Positions 18,945 through 29,204 are shown, numbered from the stretch's first letter. The stretch: 64,000 nucleotides of DNA from Arcicella aurantiaca (GCF_003148625.1 NZ_QGGO01000023.1:1-64000), one strand, 5' to 3'. Notes: generated from the sequence alone by a model not told the origin. Numbers and translations are program-made.

Positions 18945-21900
18945 TTAAAGTTGAATGTTAAGACCTAAAGTAAATGTTTTAGCAGCAGGATATGTTCCTC
19001 TGTCGATACCCAGCGATAAAAGGGAAACGGCACTACCAGTATTAGAGGCTTGGTTGTTTGTTCCTTGTCCATACGCATTTACTTCAGGATAGTAGCCCGA
19101 ATAATTGGTAAGTGTTAATAAATTCTGAGCTGTAAAATATACCTTCACGCCACTTAGCCCTAATTTGCTAACTAACTGATTATCTAAATCATAGCCTAAG
19201 GTTAAATTACGTAAACGAACAAATGAACCATCTTCTACAAAATGAGAAGAAATAAGGTTTTGTTGTTTAGCAGCTTCGGCAGCATTTGCTCCTCTGTTTC
19301 CCAAAGCTCTTGGAATATCAGTAATATCACCTACTTTTTGCCATCTGCGTAAAACAGCCGTGCTTTGGTTGGTAAAGCCTGACATGGCTTCTGTTTCCAT
19401 ACGCAATGAGTTATAAATATCATTTCCTTGCGTACCATCAATCAATAATGAAAGGCTCAGATTTTTATATTTGAAATTATTAGAAAAACCAAACGTATAT
19501 TTTGGTAAAGCACTACCGATTTGCTCTAATTTATCTCCATAAATTAAATTACCTGTTTGAGGATTTACACCATTTGTTTTATAGCCCCAAAAAGTACCTA
19601 AAGGATAGTTGTTTTTGATAATTTGTGTGTAAAGTGGTACACGGCTACCAGCCACCTGTACTGCACCTGTTTGGAAAGAAATATTCTCATCAATCCCTTC
19701 TACGTTATTTTTATTGAATGAAATATTGAAATTTGAATTCCATTCAAAATCAGTTTTGTTGATAATATTCGCATCTAATGACATTTCAATACCTTTATTG
19801 ATATTAAAACCCGGTAAATTCAAGGCCGTTAATGCTCCACCAGTAGTCAAAGGTAATTGCTGTGTAAAGATTAAGTCTTCTACTTTTTTGTGATAATAAT
19901 CAACCGTTAAAGTCAGATTATTTTTAAGGAAACTTACATCAAATCCTAAATTTGTTTGAATAGCAGATTCCCATTTCAAATCACTATTTCCTAATTGATT
20001 AGAAGGACTTACACCCGAAGATGCAGCCCCACCATTGTAAGCATAAGGAGCTCCAGCATTTAATAAACTATATGACGGATATAACAAGGTATAAGGTGGT
20101 AAATTTCCTGTTTTACCCCAACCTGCACGAATTTTCACGTTTTGAGCCCACGTAATATTTTCCATGAATTTCTCATTGGATACTTTCCAACCTAAAGAGA
20201 AAGCAGGAAAGCTACCCCAACGCTGATTTTGCCCAACTCTCGAAGAACCATCTTGTCTGAAAGTTACCGTTGCTAAATAGCGATTATCAAACGCATAATT
20301 TAAACGTCCAAAATACGAATTAGTAGTCCACTCGTAGTTTCCTGTACTTACTGTATAGTTAGCACTTGCCGCATTTAAAGTCTTCACCACATTAGAGCCA
20401 AATCCCTGAGCTGATTGATAAGAGTTGAAGATTGTTTCTTTTAGAGCAGCCGTACCAAGAATTACATCAAAAGAATGTGAGCCAACTACTTTTTTCCAAT
20501 TTAGAGTATTATCTAAGCCCCATCTGAACACTTCATTATACAAACTGTTAGCAGCTCCACGAGTTGGAATACCTGTTAAACTTGCAAAAGGGTCTTGAAA
20601 ATAATCTCTCTTTGTATTATTCATTACGGTATTAAATTGACTTTTAAACTTAATATTGAAAGGAAGAGCAATTTCTACGAAAGCATTTCCTAATAAGTTA
20701 TTTGATACCGTTAAATTTTGGCTATTGTAAAGGTTTGAAATAGGGTTTTCGCCCGAATACAAATTACTTGTACCATAAAGTCCTGGGTATGGAGAACCCG
20801 CTCCGTAAAAAATAGGAACATATTGAGGTGTTACTAATGCACTGGTAATTACTCCGCCAAAATTGGCAGATAAGTTATCAGTAATACTTGTCTGATTTGT
20901 TCTATTATAATTTAAACCACCACCAATTTTTAAATAATCAGTAGCATTTTGTTCGATACTTAATTTTGCAGAATAGCGGTCAAAATCTGAGTTTTTTACA
21001 ATACCTGCTTGCGTTAAGTAGCCTGCACCAAAATAGTATTTACCTTTTTCTGAACCGCCAGATGTACCAACGTTAATTCCCGTTTGAGGGGCATCTCTAT
21101 AAATTAAATCTTGCCAGTTGTTATTGGTATTCTGAACATCATAGTACGGAGCGATAGCCAATGGAGCACCGCCAATTTCAGCTTGTAAAGCTAAAAATTC
21201 AGTATTATTAAGTACAGGGAGTTTTTTTACTACTTGTTGTATTGCGGTATAAAAACTGATTTCGGTTAAAGGTTTTCCTTTTGAGCCTTGTTTTGTTGTT
21301 ACAATTACGACCCCATTGGTAGAACCTGCTGCTCCATAAATACCTGCCGCAGAAGCATCTTTTAACACGTTGATTGACTCAATGGTATTAGGGTTAATTG
21401 CTTTTAAATTGGGAGTAATTACACCATCAACTACGTACAAGGGTTCACCACCATTTGGCGAGCCGATACCACGAACTCTAACGGATAATTCTGCCCCCGG
21501 AGAACCTGAGCCACTCAATACTTGAATTCCCGGAGATTTCCCTGTAATGGCATCAGCCGCATTCACAATTGGTCGGCTGGCAATATCTCCTACTTTTACC
21601 GCAGCAATGGCAGAAGTAATGTCTTGCTTTTTCTGACTACCATAGCCAATTACGACAATTTCTTTTAAATCTTGGGTTGATAATTCAAGCGTGGCATTTA
21701 TTTCAGCTTTACCGTTAATTGGGATAGATAAGGTTGTATAACCTACAAAACTAATTACCAAAGTTCCGTTAGTTGGGGCTGAAATTTCATACTTCCCATC
21801 TACACCCGATGTTGTTCCTTTGCTCGTTCCGCTAATAGCAACCGTTGCACCTTGTTTTGGTAATCCTTTTTCATCAAATATTTTTCCCTTAATGGTTAGA

Positions 21901-21971
21901 TTTTGTGCTTGCCCACAAAGAGGAAGAAATATTGAAAGTAAACATAAAATAAGTAAATTTTTGACTTTCAT
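18945..21971 (-). CDS. SusC/RagA-family TonB-dependent outer-membrane transporter
   Basis: A 1008-residue SusC homologue: signal peptide, CarboxypepD_reg-like domain (about 25-100, GKYEISAPTNGTLVISFVGY), TonB box region with EIVVIGYG, plug (120-235, VRVRGIGSPNGGEPLYVVDG, then LKDASAAGIYGAAGSTNGVV) and a C-terminal 22-strand barrel. It takes up oligosaccharides with the adjacent SusD. A 277-base gap with a direct repeat separates it from the divergent regulator gene at 22249, which probably controls it. Confidence 0.95.
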   Translation of the reverse strand: MKVKNLLILCLLSIFLPLCGQAQNLTIKGKIFDEKGLPKQGATVAISGTSKGTTSGVDGKYEISAPTNGTLVISFVGYTTLSIPINGKAEINATLELSTQDLKEIVVIGYGSQKKQDITSAIAAVKVGDIASRPIVNAADAITGKSPGIQVLSGSGSPGAELSVRVRGIGSPNGGEPLYVVDGVITPNLKAINPNTIESINVLKDASAAGIYGAAGSTNGVVIVTTKQGSKGKPLTEISFYTAIQQVVKKLPVLNNTEFLALQAEIGGAPLAIAPYYDVQNTNNNWQDLIYRDAPQTGINVGTSGGSEKGKYYFGAGYLTQAGIVKNSDFDRYSAKLSIEQNATDYLKIGGGLNYNRTNQTSITDNLSANFGGVITSALVTPQYVPIFYGAGSPYPGLYGTSNLYSGENPISNLYNSQNLTVSNNLLGNAFVEIALPFNIKFKSQFNTVMNNTKRDYFQDPFASLTGIPTRGAANSLYNEVFRWGLDNTLNWKKVVGSHSFDVILGTAALKETIFNSYQSAQGFGSNVVKTLNAASANYTVSTGNYEWTTNSYFGRLNYAFDNRYLATVTFRQDGSSRVGQNQRWGSFPAFSLGWKVSNEKFMENITWAQNVKIRAGWGKTGNLPPYTLLYPSYSLLNAGAPYAYNGGAASSGVSPSNQLGNSDLKWESAIQTNLGFDVSFLKNNLTLTVDYYHKKVEDLIFTQQLPLTTGGALTALNLPGFNINKGIEMSLDANIINKTDFEWNSNFNISFNKNNVEGIDENISFQTGAVQVAGSRVPLYTQIIKNNYPLGTFWGYKTNGVNPQTGNLIYGDKLEQIGSALPKYTFGFSNNFKYKNLSLSLLIDGTQGNDIYNSLRMETEAMSGFTNQSTAVLRRWQKVGDITDIPRALGNRGANAAEAAKQQNLISSHFVEDGSFVRLRNLTLGYDLDNQLVSKLGLSGVKVYFTAQNLLTLTNYSGYYPEVNAYGQGTNNQASNTGSAVSLLSLGIDRGTYPAAKTFTLGLNIQL

Positions 21972-22054
21972 TTTTCTTAGATTTTTTTAAATAAATTAAA
22001 TATGAAAGTCCAATATTATAGTAAACATTTCACTTGTAGGTATTTTTACTACTC

Positions 22055-22102
22055 TACAAAAACACATCATTGTATAAAATTTTATATTACAAAAACACAT
22101 CA
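22055..22102. promoter_or_regulatory. 15-bp direct repeat in the susC/regulator divergent region
   Basis: TACAAAAACACATCA occurs exactly twice, at 22055-22069 and 22088-22102, 33 bases apart, about three helical turns. It lies between the divergent susC and regulator genes, so it is a candidate binding site for the HTH regulator encoded at 22249. A weaker AAAAACACA match lies upstream of the GH2 gene on its coding strand (about 27727-27735). Confidence 0.5.
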
Positions 22103-22248
22103 ACACAAATACAACTAATTGATTATCAACAATTAACATTCAAAACATTATTAATTTCAATTCAATAAAAGATGTTAAATAGCCAATCTCGACTTAACTT
22201 CACAATAGGAAAGGAGATAAGTTCCTTTTTTAGATAAAATTTTAAGCG

Positions 22249-25152
22249 ATGATTACTAATTTTTCTTCTTATTCCTCCAAAATGAAATTTACACAAGTAA
22301 GTTTAGTATTATTTGTGGTCTTATTTTTGGTGATTTTATCAGGTTATAGTCAGCAAATCGGTCTGCCTGAAATTAGAAATTACAATCGACTCAACTATAA
22401 AGCAGACCCACAAAATTGGGACATCAATCAGGATAAAAATGGAAATATCTATTTCGCCAATAATAAAGGTTTAGTACAATTTGATGGCTCAACTTGGAGA
22501 CGATATAATTTACCTAATGGAAGCCTAATTAGAGCATTTAAAATTGATACTTCTGGAAAGATTTTCGTGGGTGGCATTAACGAATTTGGTTATTTCAAAC
22601 CAAACCCAAAAGGAATAATGACCTATTTTTCTCTCGCAAAATACCTCCCTCCTACTATGCTCAAACAGATTGACATTGTATGGAAAGTCCATATCTTTCA
22701 AGGAGAAGTTTTTTTTCAATCTTTTGCAAAAGTATATATTCTTAAAAACAACAAATTAAGAATTGTCAGTCCGCCGAGTCGCTTCCAATTTTCATATCAA
22801 GTAAATAATCGTTTGTATTTTCAAGACCATAAAATGGGACTTTTGGAGTATAGAAATGGTAAAATGGCTGTTCTACCAGAAACTAAGATTTTTAATAATG
22901 GCGAAATCTGGGGAATTATCGCATTTCCACATACAAATAAGCTATTAATCTCTACCCTAAATGACGGACTTTTTGTTTATGATTTCAAAAAAGTAAGTGC
23001 TTGGAATACCGAAGCAAACGGTTTTATCAAAAAATATGGTTCTTTGGGAGGTGTTTTTTTGAAAAATAAATTCATTATCAATACACCCACCAATGGAATT
23101 ATTAAATGTGATACCGCAGGGAAAATTATTCAACATATTAACCTAAAAAATGGACTCCAAAACAATGTTGTACTTTTCTCTTTTATTGATAGTAAACAAA
23201 ATCTTTGGTTAGGCTTGGGAAATGGAATCGCTTTTTTGAATGAAAATTCTGCCTTTACCCGTTTAGGTGGCTATTATAACCTCAGTAGCGTTTATTCTTC
23301 TACCATTTACAAAGGCAATCTTTACGCAGCAACAGACGAAGGACTGTTTTATCACTCTTTAAAAGGAAATATAAAAGATAGTCCTTTTCAATTTGTAGAA
23401 GGTACATCAGGACAAAACTGGAATGTACAAGTGATTGACAATCAACTGTTCTGTGGAAGTAGTAATGGTGCATTATTAATTGATGATGGCAAAATCGTTC
23501 AAACCATTGATTCAAAAGGATATTTAGGGTTCAAAAAACTTCCAAATCGCCCAAATACCCTTATTGGCTCAGTTTATAGTGGTTTTAATATTCTTGAAAA
23601 AGTAGGTGGAAATTGGACAGTTAAACATAAAATTGATGGCATTTATGTCTATCCGTTCTCGTTTGAAGTGGATAATAAATATCTGTGGTACAAGAAAGAT
23701 GGCTCTTTATTTCAGATGGAATTTAGCGATGATTTAAAGACTTTTAAAAGTGTAAAAAACTATTCTAATTTATCCTCAAAAGATAAAGGCATAGGAAGTG
23801 TTCAACTGTTGGATAATAGCGTTTCTTTTCAAACCAATAATCACTTTTATCGTTATTCACAAAGCACAAATACCTTTATTGAAGACAAAAAATACACAGC
23901 TATTTTTGCGACAATTCCGAGTGTACATATCATCAGAGAAGATGTTGATGGCAATATTTGGTATGTTTTCAAGGAGTCGTTGGGACTATTAAAAAAATCT
24001 CGCAATAGTTACTATAAAAACTTCATTGCTCCGTTTTCTAATTTAACTAACAACTTGATTATCAACCACTTTTCTATAAATATATTCAGTAAAGACAATG
24101 TGATTGTTGGATTAACAGATGGATTAGCGTATTTTGATATGAAACAAATGAATAACTATGACAGTAAACCTATTGCTATGATAAGAAGTTTTGCATACCC
24201 CGAATCTTCTTCAATTTTGGGTAATGGACAAAAAGAATTAGCCGTTTACAATATTCCATATAAATCAAATAACGTGGTTTTTACTTTTTCATCACCCACC
24301 TACGATAACCTCGAAAACGTTGAATACTCGTATAAATTAGAAGGCTTTGATAATCAATGGAGTAAGTGGTCAAATACTTATACAAAAGAATATACAAATC
24401 TCCGAGAAGGAACTTATAAAATGGTAGTGAAAGTTCGTAACAGTTACGGAATTCAGTCAAAAGAAACATCTGTTTCCTTTAGAGTTTCACCTCCTTGGTA
24501 CAGACACACAGTAGCTTATTTTGCTTATATCCTCCTTTCGTTGATAACTCTTTATATTATACGTATAAGAATTGAAACAAAAATTCGTAGAAATAAGTAT
24601 TTTGAATTAGTAGAGCAAAGAAAAATATACTTAGAGAAAGAAGCCAAAATTAGACAAGAACAGTTTGAGTTAGAACAAGAAATTGTAAGACTAAACAATG
24701 AAAAATTAAAGGCAAAAATTCTATTCAAAGACAAGGAATTGGTCAATAATTCATTGCAGGTTGTCAAGAAAAATAAAATCCTCAATGACATCATCACAAA
24801 AATGAAAAATATTGAAACAGAATCTTTGGAAGAATCAGTTAAAGTTCAATTTATTAAGCTAAATAAATCTATTGTAAAAGAAGTAAATTCGGATAAAAGT
24901 TGGAAAAATTTAGAGAACCATATCAAAAATGTTCATTACGATTTTTTGAAACGGTTGAAAGAAAAATATCCAACGATTTCTCCCAGAGAACTGGATTTGT
25001 CAACCTATTTATTAATCAATATGTCCACTAAAGAAATTGCCGAGTTAATGAATATCACACCCGAAGGCGTTGAACTGGCTCGTTACCGTTTACGGAAAAA
25101 ATTAGGACTCAATAGAAAAGATAATTTGATTAGCTTTTTGATGGATATATAG
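22249..25152 (+). CDS. Propeller-type transmembrane regulator with LuxR-like HTH
   Basis: A 967-residue one-component sensor regulator. Signal segment about 12-35; periplasmic beta-propeller repeats (NGNIYFANNKGLVQFDG, NLWLGLGNGIAFLN); a Y_Y_Y domain about 660-735 (YSYKLEGFDNQWSKWSN); one membrane helix about 743-765; a long cytoplasmic coiled coil; and a C-terminal LuxR/GerE-type HTH (PTISPRELDLSTYLLINMS, then TPEGVELARYRLRKKLGL). No kinase or receiver domain is present. It should bind a glycan breakdown product outside and DNA inside. It is divergent from susCD. An in-frame ATG at 22282 (MKFTQ) gives a shorter, cleaner signal peptide and may be the true start. Confidence 0.88.
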   Translation: MITNFSSYSSKMKFTQVSLVLFVVLFLVILSGYSQQIGLPEIRNYNRLNYKADPQNWDINQDKNGNIYFANNKGLVQFDGSTWRRYNLPNGSLIRAFKIDTSGKIFVGGINEFGYFKPNPKGIMTYFSLAKYLPPTMLKQIDIVWKVHIFQGEVFFQSFAKVYILKNNKLRIVSPPSRFQFSYQVNNRLYFQDHKMGLLEYRNGKMAVLPETKIFNNGEIWGIIAFPHTNKLLISTLNDGLFVYDFKKVSAWNTEANGFIKKYGSLGGVFLKNKFIINTPTNGIIKCDTAGKIIQHINLKNGLQNNVVLFSFIDSKQNLWLGLGNGIAFLNENSAFTRLGGYYNLSSVYSSTIYKGNLYAATDEGLFYHSLKGNIKDSPFQFVEGTSGQNWNVQVIDNQLFCGSSNGALLIDDGKIVQTIDSKGYLGFKKLPNRPNTLIGSVYSGFNILEKVGGNWTVKHKIDGIYVYPFSFEVDNKYLWYKKDGSLFQMEFSDDLKTFKSVKNYSNLSSKDKGIGSVQLLDNSVSFQTNNHFYRYSQSTNTFIEDKKYTAIFATIPSVHIIREDVDGNIWYVFKESLGLLKKSRNSYYKNFIAPFSNLTNNLIINHFSINIFSKDNVIVGLTDGLAYFDMKQMNNYDSKPIAMIRSFAYPESSSILGNGQKELAVYNIPYKSNNVVFTFSSPTYDNLENVEYSYKLEGFDNQWSKWSNTYTKEYTNLREGTYKMVVKVRNSYGIQSKETSVSFRVSPPWYRHTVAYFAYILLSLITLYIIRIRIETKIRRNKYFELVEQRKIYLEKEAKIRQEQFELEQEIVRLNNEKLKAKILFKDKELVNNSLQVVKKNKILNDIITKMKNIETESLEESVKVQFIKLNKSIVKEVNSDKSWKNLENHIKNVHYDFLKRLKEKYPTISPRELDLSTYLLINMSTKEIAELMNITPEGVELARYRLRKKLGLNRKDNLISFLMDI

Positions 25153-25213
25153 GCAAACACAGCAAAATACACGAAAAATTGCTTCATGTTTTGAAAATTT
25201 CCTCAATTCAGCC

Positions 25214-25249
25214 AAACACATTTACCCTAAGTTTAGGGTAAATGTGTTT
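25214..25249. terminator. Strong bidirectional terminator between convergent genes
   Basis: AAACACATTTACCCTAA and its perfect 17-bp complement with almost no loop. The stop codon of the minus-strand GH2 gene (25233-25235) lies inside the right arm, so hairpin and coding end overlap. Confidence 0.85.
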
Positions 25250-27689
25250 TGATTTTTAGTCTTGTACTTTTTAACCCATCTGCTACTGCTTTAATGGTCA
25301 TTTCACCTGCTTGTTCATTGGGCTGAACAATTACCAATCCTTTACCTTGAAAGACTTTTTTCTCAGGTTGCTGAAAACTACTCATATCTCTTGGGTTTCC
25401 ATTGCCTACCCCAATGATTTTGCCATTTCCTTCAATCTTGAATTTTACTAAAACATCATCTACATTTGGCACAACATTTCCTGCTTCATCTACCATTTCA
25501 ACGCTGATAAAGGCTAAGTCATTTTTATTGGCTTTAATGGTGGCTCTGTCAGCTTTTAAGCGAATAGCAACGGGTTTTCCTGTTGTTGTGAGTGTTTCAG
25601 AAGCCACTTCTTTATCTCCTTCAAAACATCGTGCTACTAATTTTCCTGCGGTATAAGGCACTGAAAAAGTGGCTGTTATTGAGCCTTTTTCAAGCGTTTT
25701 TTCAGCCATGATTTTTCCATTTAATTCCAATTTTACGCTTGAACTTCTCGTAAAAACCCTGACTTGCAAAGAATCGTTTTCGTGTCCTGTCCATGTCCAA
25801 GATTTCATTTCATCTGGAAAACCATAAAAACCCGTTTGTTCTTTGTATCCTGCTGGAATTGGGCGGTGTACCATCATTTCAATTTTACTTCTTCGCCAAA
25901 CAATATCTAAATAATAGGAAGCCGATTTTTTGTTGCCAATCAAATCTAATTCACCTGTATAAGAGTTAAAAATGGGAAATTGTGGCGACATAAAATCTTC
26001 TACAAACCCTTTCCATTTTTCATTTGCCCCCTTCGTGCGTGCCAAGCCAATACCTGCTTCGCCCAAATAATCTATACCTGCCCAACTAAAAGTGCCAATT
26101 ATGTAAGGGTTATTTTCTACAAAATTCCAGTTTTCAAGGGCTTTGGGTGGAAAATACTCCGTAGCCATCATAATTCTTTTGGGAAATTTCTTGTGGTCGC
26201 TTTCATAATATTGCGTAGCATAATTGTACCCACCAACATCGAGTGGAGCAAATGAAGGTGCTGTGGTGTCCCATTTTTTTCTTTTTAACATTGGCACATG
26301 AAACGGAATGGCTGCCGTAATTGGTCTGGTTGCATCTAAATTACGGGCGAAATCTGCTAATTTTCGTGATGTTTCATAACCCAAACTATCTACTACTTCG
26401 GGTAATTCGTTGCCAATACTCCACATAATAACCGAAGGGTGATTAAAGTCTTTTTGAATCAATGTAGTCAAATCTTTTTGCCACCAATCTTTGAAATAAT
26501 CAGCATAATCATCGGGCGTTTTATTGATATTCCACATATCAAAGGCTTCATTTATTACCACCATTCCAAGTCTATCGCAAGCATCTAAAATCTCCGCAGA
26601 ATAGGGATTATGAGCAAAACGAACGGCATTATAACCATTCTTTTTCAGCAATTCTATCTTGCGTTCTTCTGCTCTATCAATCGCCATTGCTCCCAATGCT
26701 CCGTTATCGTGATGAATGCAAGCACCTTTGAGTTTTACATTTTTTCCATTCAAGGTAAAACCAGTTTCAGCCTCAAAATGAATACTTCTTACGCCAAAAT
26801 TTTGCGTGTATTCATCAATCGTTTTACCATTTTGTTTGAGGCTTATTTTGGCTTTGTATAAATGAGGATTTTCAATATTCCACAATTGAGGATTTTTCAA
26901 AGGAATGATTTGCTCAACTATGTTTCCATTAGAAATTTGCTTGATATTTGTTACAACCAACTTATTATCAGCAGAATACAATGTGGTAACAATTGAAAGA
27001 TTAGGAGAAATATTTTTGATTTTTGTAGCAATAGAAATTTCTGCCGATTGTTCTGAAACCTTATTTGAAACAATTTGAACACCCCAATTTTCAATATGAC
27101 TTAGATTCAACACCGAAAGCCAAACATGACGATAAATCCCCGAACCTGAGTACCAACGAGAATTATCTCCTTCGTTTTTAACTTCGACCGCAATCACATT
27201 TTCTTTTCCTGCTGGGTTCAAAAAATCCGTCAGGTCATAGACAAAAGCCGTATAACCATTGGGTTGATTTCCGAGATGATGTCCGTTTATCCAAACATCT
27301 GAATTCATATAAACGCCATCAAATTGAATTAATACTTTTTTGCCAACGGTACTTTTATCCAAAACAAAATGTTTTCTGTACCAAGCCGTTCCACCAACGG
27401 TGAAAGCAGTAGCATTTTTACCAATGGCGTTTTTATAAAAAGGTCCCCGACTGGATAGTCCAATTGTTGTATCAGTCGGATTTTGGGCTAAATCTTCAAT
27501 ACTCCAATCATGCGGAATGTTTAATTTTCGCCAAGTTGCATCATTGAAACTATTTTCTTTAGCATCTATTTTATTACCTTTTTGAAATTTCCAATCGTAG
27601 TCAAAAGATTGATTTCTACCTGCTTTTATTTGTGAAAAAGCGGTTTTGAATGTGAATAAAAAGATGATTACGACTAAGTTTTTTTTCAT
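25233..27689 (-). CDS. Glycoside hydrolase family 2, beta-galactosidase-like
   Basis: An 818-residue exported GH2 enzyme. The signal peptide ends at about residue 20. A jelly-roll sugar-binding domain (DATWRKLNIPHDWSIED, then WYRKHFVLD), an Ig-like domain and a TIM barrel follow. The acid/base is E428 in VIMWSIGNELPE and the likely nucleophile is E511 in MMATEYFPP. C-terminal DUF4982-type and Ig-like domains (WTWTGHENDSLQVRVFTRSS; VEMVDEAGNVVPN) complete it. It likely removes beta-linked galactose or a related sugar from oligosaccharides imported by SusCD. It converges with the regulator gene. The exact specificity is not predictable, since GH2 also includes glucuronidases and mannosidases. 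Confidence 0.9.
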   Translation of the reverse strand: MKKNLVVIIFLFTFKTAFSQIKAGRNQSFDYDWKFQKGNKIDAKENSFNDATWRKLNIPHDWSIEDLAQNPTDTTIGLSSRGPFYKNAIGKNATAFTVGGTAWYRKHFVLDKSTVGKKVLIQFDGVYMNSDVWINGHHLGNQPNGYTAFVYDLTDFLNPAGKENVIAVEVKNEGDNSRWYSGSGIYRHVWLSVLNLSHIENWGVQIVSNKVSEQSAEISIATKIKNISPNLSIVTTLYSADNKLVVTNIKQISNGNIVEQIIPLKNPQLWNIENPHLYKAKISLKQNGKTIDEYTQNFGVRSIHFEAETGFTLNGKNVKLKGACIHHDNGALGAMAIDRAEERKIELLKKNGYNAVRFAHNPYSAEILDACDRLGMVVINEAFDMWNINKTPDDYADYFKDWWQKDLTTLIQKDFNHPSVIMWSIGNELPEVVDSLGYETSRKLADFARNLDATRPITAAIPFHVPMLKRKKWDTTAPSFAPLDVGGYNYATQYYESDHKKFPKRIMMATEYFPPKALENWNFVENNPYIIGTFSWAGIDYLGEAGIGLARTKGANEKWKGFVEDFMSPQFPIFNSYTGELDLIGNKKSASYYLDIVWRRSKIEMMVHRPIPAGYKEQTGFYGFPDEMKSWTWTGHENDSLQVRVFTRSSSVKLELNGKIMAEKTLEKGSITATFSVPYTAGKLVARCFEGDKEVASETLTTTGKPVAIRLKADRATIKANKNDLAFISVEMVDEAGNVVPNVDDVLVKFKIEGNGKIIGVGNGNPRDMSSFQQPEKKVFQGKGLVIVQPNEQAGEMTIKAVADGLKSTRLKIKTHLP

Positions 27690-27873
27690 TTCTTTACTGT
27701 TTGCAATCCACGTAACATCAATATTGTGTTTTTAGGGGTAAAATATACATTTCAAGTATTTATCAAGAATCCACCACAACTCTCCGACTAACAAGAAGTT
27801 TAACCCAACTTCACCAACCATAGCCGACCCAACAACTAAATCATAATCTATATTTACCCCTTTAATTTTTAAG

Positions 27874-28251
27874 CTATTTTATTCTCTTTGCTTTCGCATC
27901 AAACATTCCCATTAATTGCCCTTTTAGGTTGTCATTGTCTTCTTTTTTCAAGGGTAATGTTACATCATAACCTGAAGTTGAAAATGCTATTTCAATTTCG
28001 CCCTCTTTTTCTTCAATAGAAGTAATGGGAATTGCAGGTTTTGTTGAGTCTGTTGCATCTTTAAGTTCACCCATCAATTTTCCCTCTTTACGTATAAGTT
28101 CGGTTATCATTTTACTGTCGCCATTGGGTGTACCAAAAATGGTAATTTCCCATTTTCCTACAAAGAAGTCTGTTTTGGCTGATGTTTGAGAAAAACCATT
28201 GATTGCTACTCCGAAGAATAATGCAATTAGAAGAATACATGCTTTTTTCAT
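27874..28251 (-). CDS. Small secreted lipocalin-like protein, unknown function
   Basis: 125 residues from the ATG that starts MKKACILLIALFFGVAINGFSQ, a clear signal peptide; an upstream in-frame ATG adds eight residues. The mature part alternates like a small beta-barrel (FFVGKWEITIFGTP, GKLMGELKDA, GEIEIAFSTSGYDVTLPLK, NLKGQLMGMFD), similar to the lipocalin-like proteins that often lie near sugar isomerases in Bacteroidota. Its promoter region carries the same operator as the isomerase gene at 30239, so the two are probably co-regulated. I do not recognise a specific function. Confidence 0.7.
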   Translation of the reverse strand: MKKACILLIALFFGVAINGFSQTSAKTDFFVGKWEITIFGTPNGDSKMITELIRKEGKLMGELKDATDSTKPAIPITSIEEKEGEIEIAFSTSGYDVTLPLKKEDNDNLKGQLMGMFDAKAKRIK

Positions 28252-28329
28252 TTTTTGAAAGTGGTTTTTTACCACGGTTAAGATTTAATTTTTAACAATT
28301 AAGAAATAAAGATTTTGAAAATCTTGGGG

Positions 28330-28376
28330 TAAAGGTATAGCTATTTTTTTATTGTCTAAAATAATAGACAATAAAA
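28330..28376 (-). promoter_or_regulatory. Palindromic operator with adjacent minus-strand promoter
   Basis: A perfect 12-bp inverted repeat (TTTTATTGTCTA, six bases, TAGACAATAAAA) lies at 28347-28376. Nine bases downstream on the minus strand is TACCTTTA (28330-28337), one base off the Bacteroidota -7 box TAnnTTTG. The operator would cover the -33 region of the gene ending at 27874. The same arrangement is at 31162-31207. Confidence 0.7.
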
Positions 28377-28439
28377 TTTGCAAATATTTTATATTAGAAT
28401 AGTTATATAGTATGAATGGTTTTTATACCAGATGAAAGC

Positions 28440-28447
28440 TACCTTTG
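28440..28447 (+). promoter_or_regulatory. -7 promoter box of the NUDIX regulator gene
   Basis: TACCTTTG fits the Bacteroidota -7 consensus TAnnTTTG, 25 bases before the ATG. No good -33 TTTG is visible. The operator lies 63 bases upstream. Confidence 0.5.
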
Positions 28448-28472
28448 CACAAACATTTAAGCAGTCCCACAA

Positions 28473-29204
28473 ATGAATCATTTTAATAGTCAAACCTATA
28501 TTCCTCAACTGGCGATTGATTGCGTAATATTTGGATATAAAGAAAAAGAGTTGAAAGTATTGGTTTCAAAAATTCATTTCAAGGGTGATATTTACTCTTT
28601 GCCAAGTGGTTTTATTTTTCAGCACGAAGGAGTTGATGAAGCCGCTCACCGCATACTCAAAGAGCGAACAGGAATTGCTAATATCTTTCTGGAACATTAC
28701 CAAAATTTTGGTCAGGCAAATAGGACTAATAAGGCGATTTTTCAAAAAATTATAGAAAAGAATAGAGAATTTTTTGAAAGTGAAAAGATAATTTTCACAC
28801 AAGCAGATTTGGAGTGGCTTACAAGCCGATTTGTTTCTTTAGGCTATTATGCTTTGGTTGACATCAATAAAGTGACACTAACCAAAACAGAGATGGATGA
28901 GTCAATGGAATGGTATAATATTCACGAACTGCCTAATTTGATGATGGACCATGAAGAAATGGTAAAAAAAGCTTTAAAATATCTTCGTTTGCATCTTGAT
29001 ACAAACATCATTGTTTTTAACCTACTTCCTGAAACATTTATCATGAAAGAAGTACAAGATTTGTATGAAACAATTTATGAAGAAACTTATTCTCGAAATA
29101 ATTTTCAAAAGAAAATCCTTGATTTGAAAGTTTTGGAGCGTCTTGAGAAAAAATTTACTGGTGCTCAAAATAAAGCCCCTTATTTATATCGATTTAAAAG
29201 ATAA
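28473..29204 (+). CDS. NUDIX-family transcriptional regulator (NrtR/AraR type)
   Basis: 243 residues. A NUDIX domain (about 10-145) is followed by a winged-helix C-terminal domain (about 165-235, ETFIMKEVQDLYETIYEE, then FQKKILDLKVLERL), the layout of NrtR and of the Bacteroidota sugar regulator AraR. The NUDIX box is degraded (GFIFQHEGVDEAAHRILKERTGI): the metal-binding glutamates of REUXEE are mostly replaced, so it should sense a ligand rather than hydrolyse one. It lies beside a perfect palindrome that recurs upstream of the isomerase gene at 30239, so it is the natural candidate to bind it. The ligand is probably a sugar intermediate of the neighbouring pathway. Confidence 0.85.
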   Translation: MNHFNSQTYIPQLAIDCVIFGYKEKELKVLVSKIHFKGDIYSLPSGFIFQHEGVDEAAHRILKERTGIANIFLEHYQNFGQANRTNKAIFQKIIEKNREFFESEKIIFTQADLEWLTSRFVSLGYYALVDINKVTLTKTEMDESMEWYNIHELPNLMMDHEEMVKKALKYLRLHLDTNIIVFNLLPETFIMKEVQDLYETIYEETYSRNNFQKKILDLKVLERLEKKFTGAQNKAPYLYRFKR

